Assembly: GCA_037143735.1 (NCBI GenBank)
Contig: JBAWYD010000114.1
Coordinates: 1 to 7,102, forward strand
DNA from: JAPLJQ01 sp037143735
Lineage (GTDB): Bacteria > Desulfobacterota > Syntrophia > Syntrophales > UBA2185
Direction: 5' to 3'
Length of the DNA stretch: 7,102 nt
Shown here: piece by piece, positions 7,009 through 7,102 of the stretch
How the letters are laid out: each line of letters begins with the position of its first letter
Position numbering within the stretch: the stretch's first letter is position 1
Translations under genes and position numbers: made by a program
The notes under the pieces: generated by a model
Told to the model about the DNA's origin: nothing
What the model saw: the letters and a program-made list of their open reading frames with translations, nothing else
Databases searched by the model: none

Positions 7009-7102
7009 TCAATCCCCTTTGCCCGTTTCGTCCATGGCTTTGTCGGTCATATTTTCGCAGGCGATGATTTCCGACAGGCGGATGGATATGTTTGATGCGA
7101 GT
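7009..7102 (-). CDS. Possible 3' end of a convergent gene, unknown function (partial)
   Basis: On the minus strand a frame runs from the window edge to a TGA (complement of 7009-7011), giving the last 30 residues of a protein, with SIRLSEIIACENMTD in its middle. About 20 of 30 third positions are G or C by hand count and first positions are purine-rich, as expected for coding sequence here. The residue mix looks like a normal soluble helical C-terminus. Too little is present to assign a family. If real, it bounds the defence operon by convergence, leaving about 49 bases between the two stops. Confidence 0.4.
   Translation of the reverse strand, partial: LASNISIRLSEIIACENMTDKAMDETGKGD

Noticed and set aside
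6961..7095. Plus-strand open frame after the helicase stop, with a possible GTG start near 6985
   Set aside because: It lacks a Shine-Dalgarno, is Phe/Val/Gly-rich without family resemblance, and lies opposite a minus-strand frame with better coding statistics.

Overview
The window reads as the 3' part of a short, same-strand accessory operon from a bacterial genome of moderately high GC. The protein style and codon use (GCC, ATC and CGG frequent, SD-led starts, ATGA overlap) would fit a Desulfobacterota/deltaproteobacterium-like organism. That placement is only an impression: no rRNA, tRNA or housekeeping gene is present to anchor it.

Layout. Bases 1-2694 hold a large DNA adenine methyltransferase of the DUF1156 / COG1743 type, cut at its N-terminus by the window edge. 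Bases 2719-3173 hold two very small overlapping genes, a DUF4258 protein (RelE-like toxin candidate) and a DUF2283 protein (candidate antitoxin). Bases 3201-6959 encode a 1252-residue protein with a phospholipase-D-type nuclease-like domain followed by a complete SNF2/HepA-type helicase motor and a long charged C-terminal region. The operon appears to end there. After a gap of about 50 bases, a minus-strand frame at 7009-7102 looks like the last 30 codons of a convergent gene.

How the parts may work together. DUF1156 methylases are known neighbours of large PLD-SNF2 helicases in predicted restriction-like phage-defence loci, often also with a DUF499 ATPase and a DUF3780 protein. Here the methylase would mark host DNA and the PLD-helicase would be the translocating, possibly nucleolytic, effector against unmarked DNA. 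This is inference: no activity can be read from sequence alone. DUF499 and DUF3780 are not in the window, and because the downstream gene converges, any such partners should lie upstream of base 1. The most distinctive point is a toxin-antitoxin-like cassette of clearly lower GC, nested in the same transcription unit exactly between modifier and effector. That layout would suit a guard that punishes loss of the operon.

Other points of interest are a methylase zinc ribbon that has lost most of its cysteines, a variant spacing in the PLD HxK...D motif, and a run of homopolymers plus a G/C hairpin in the last codons of the helicase gene. No CRISPR array, tRNA, insertion sequence or convincing promoter or terminator was seen.
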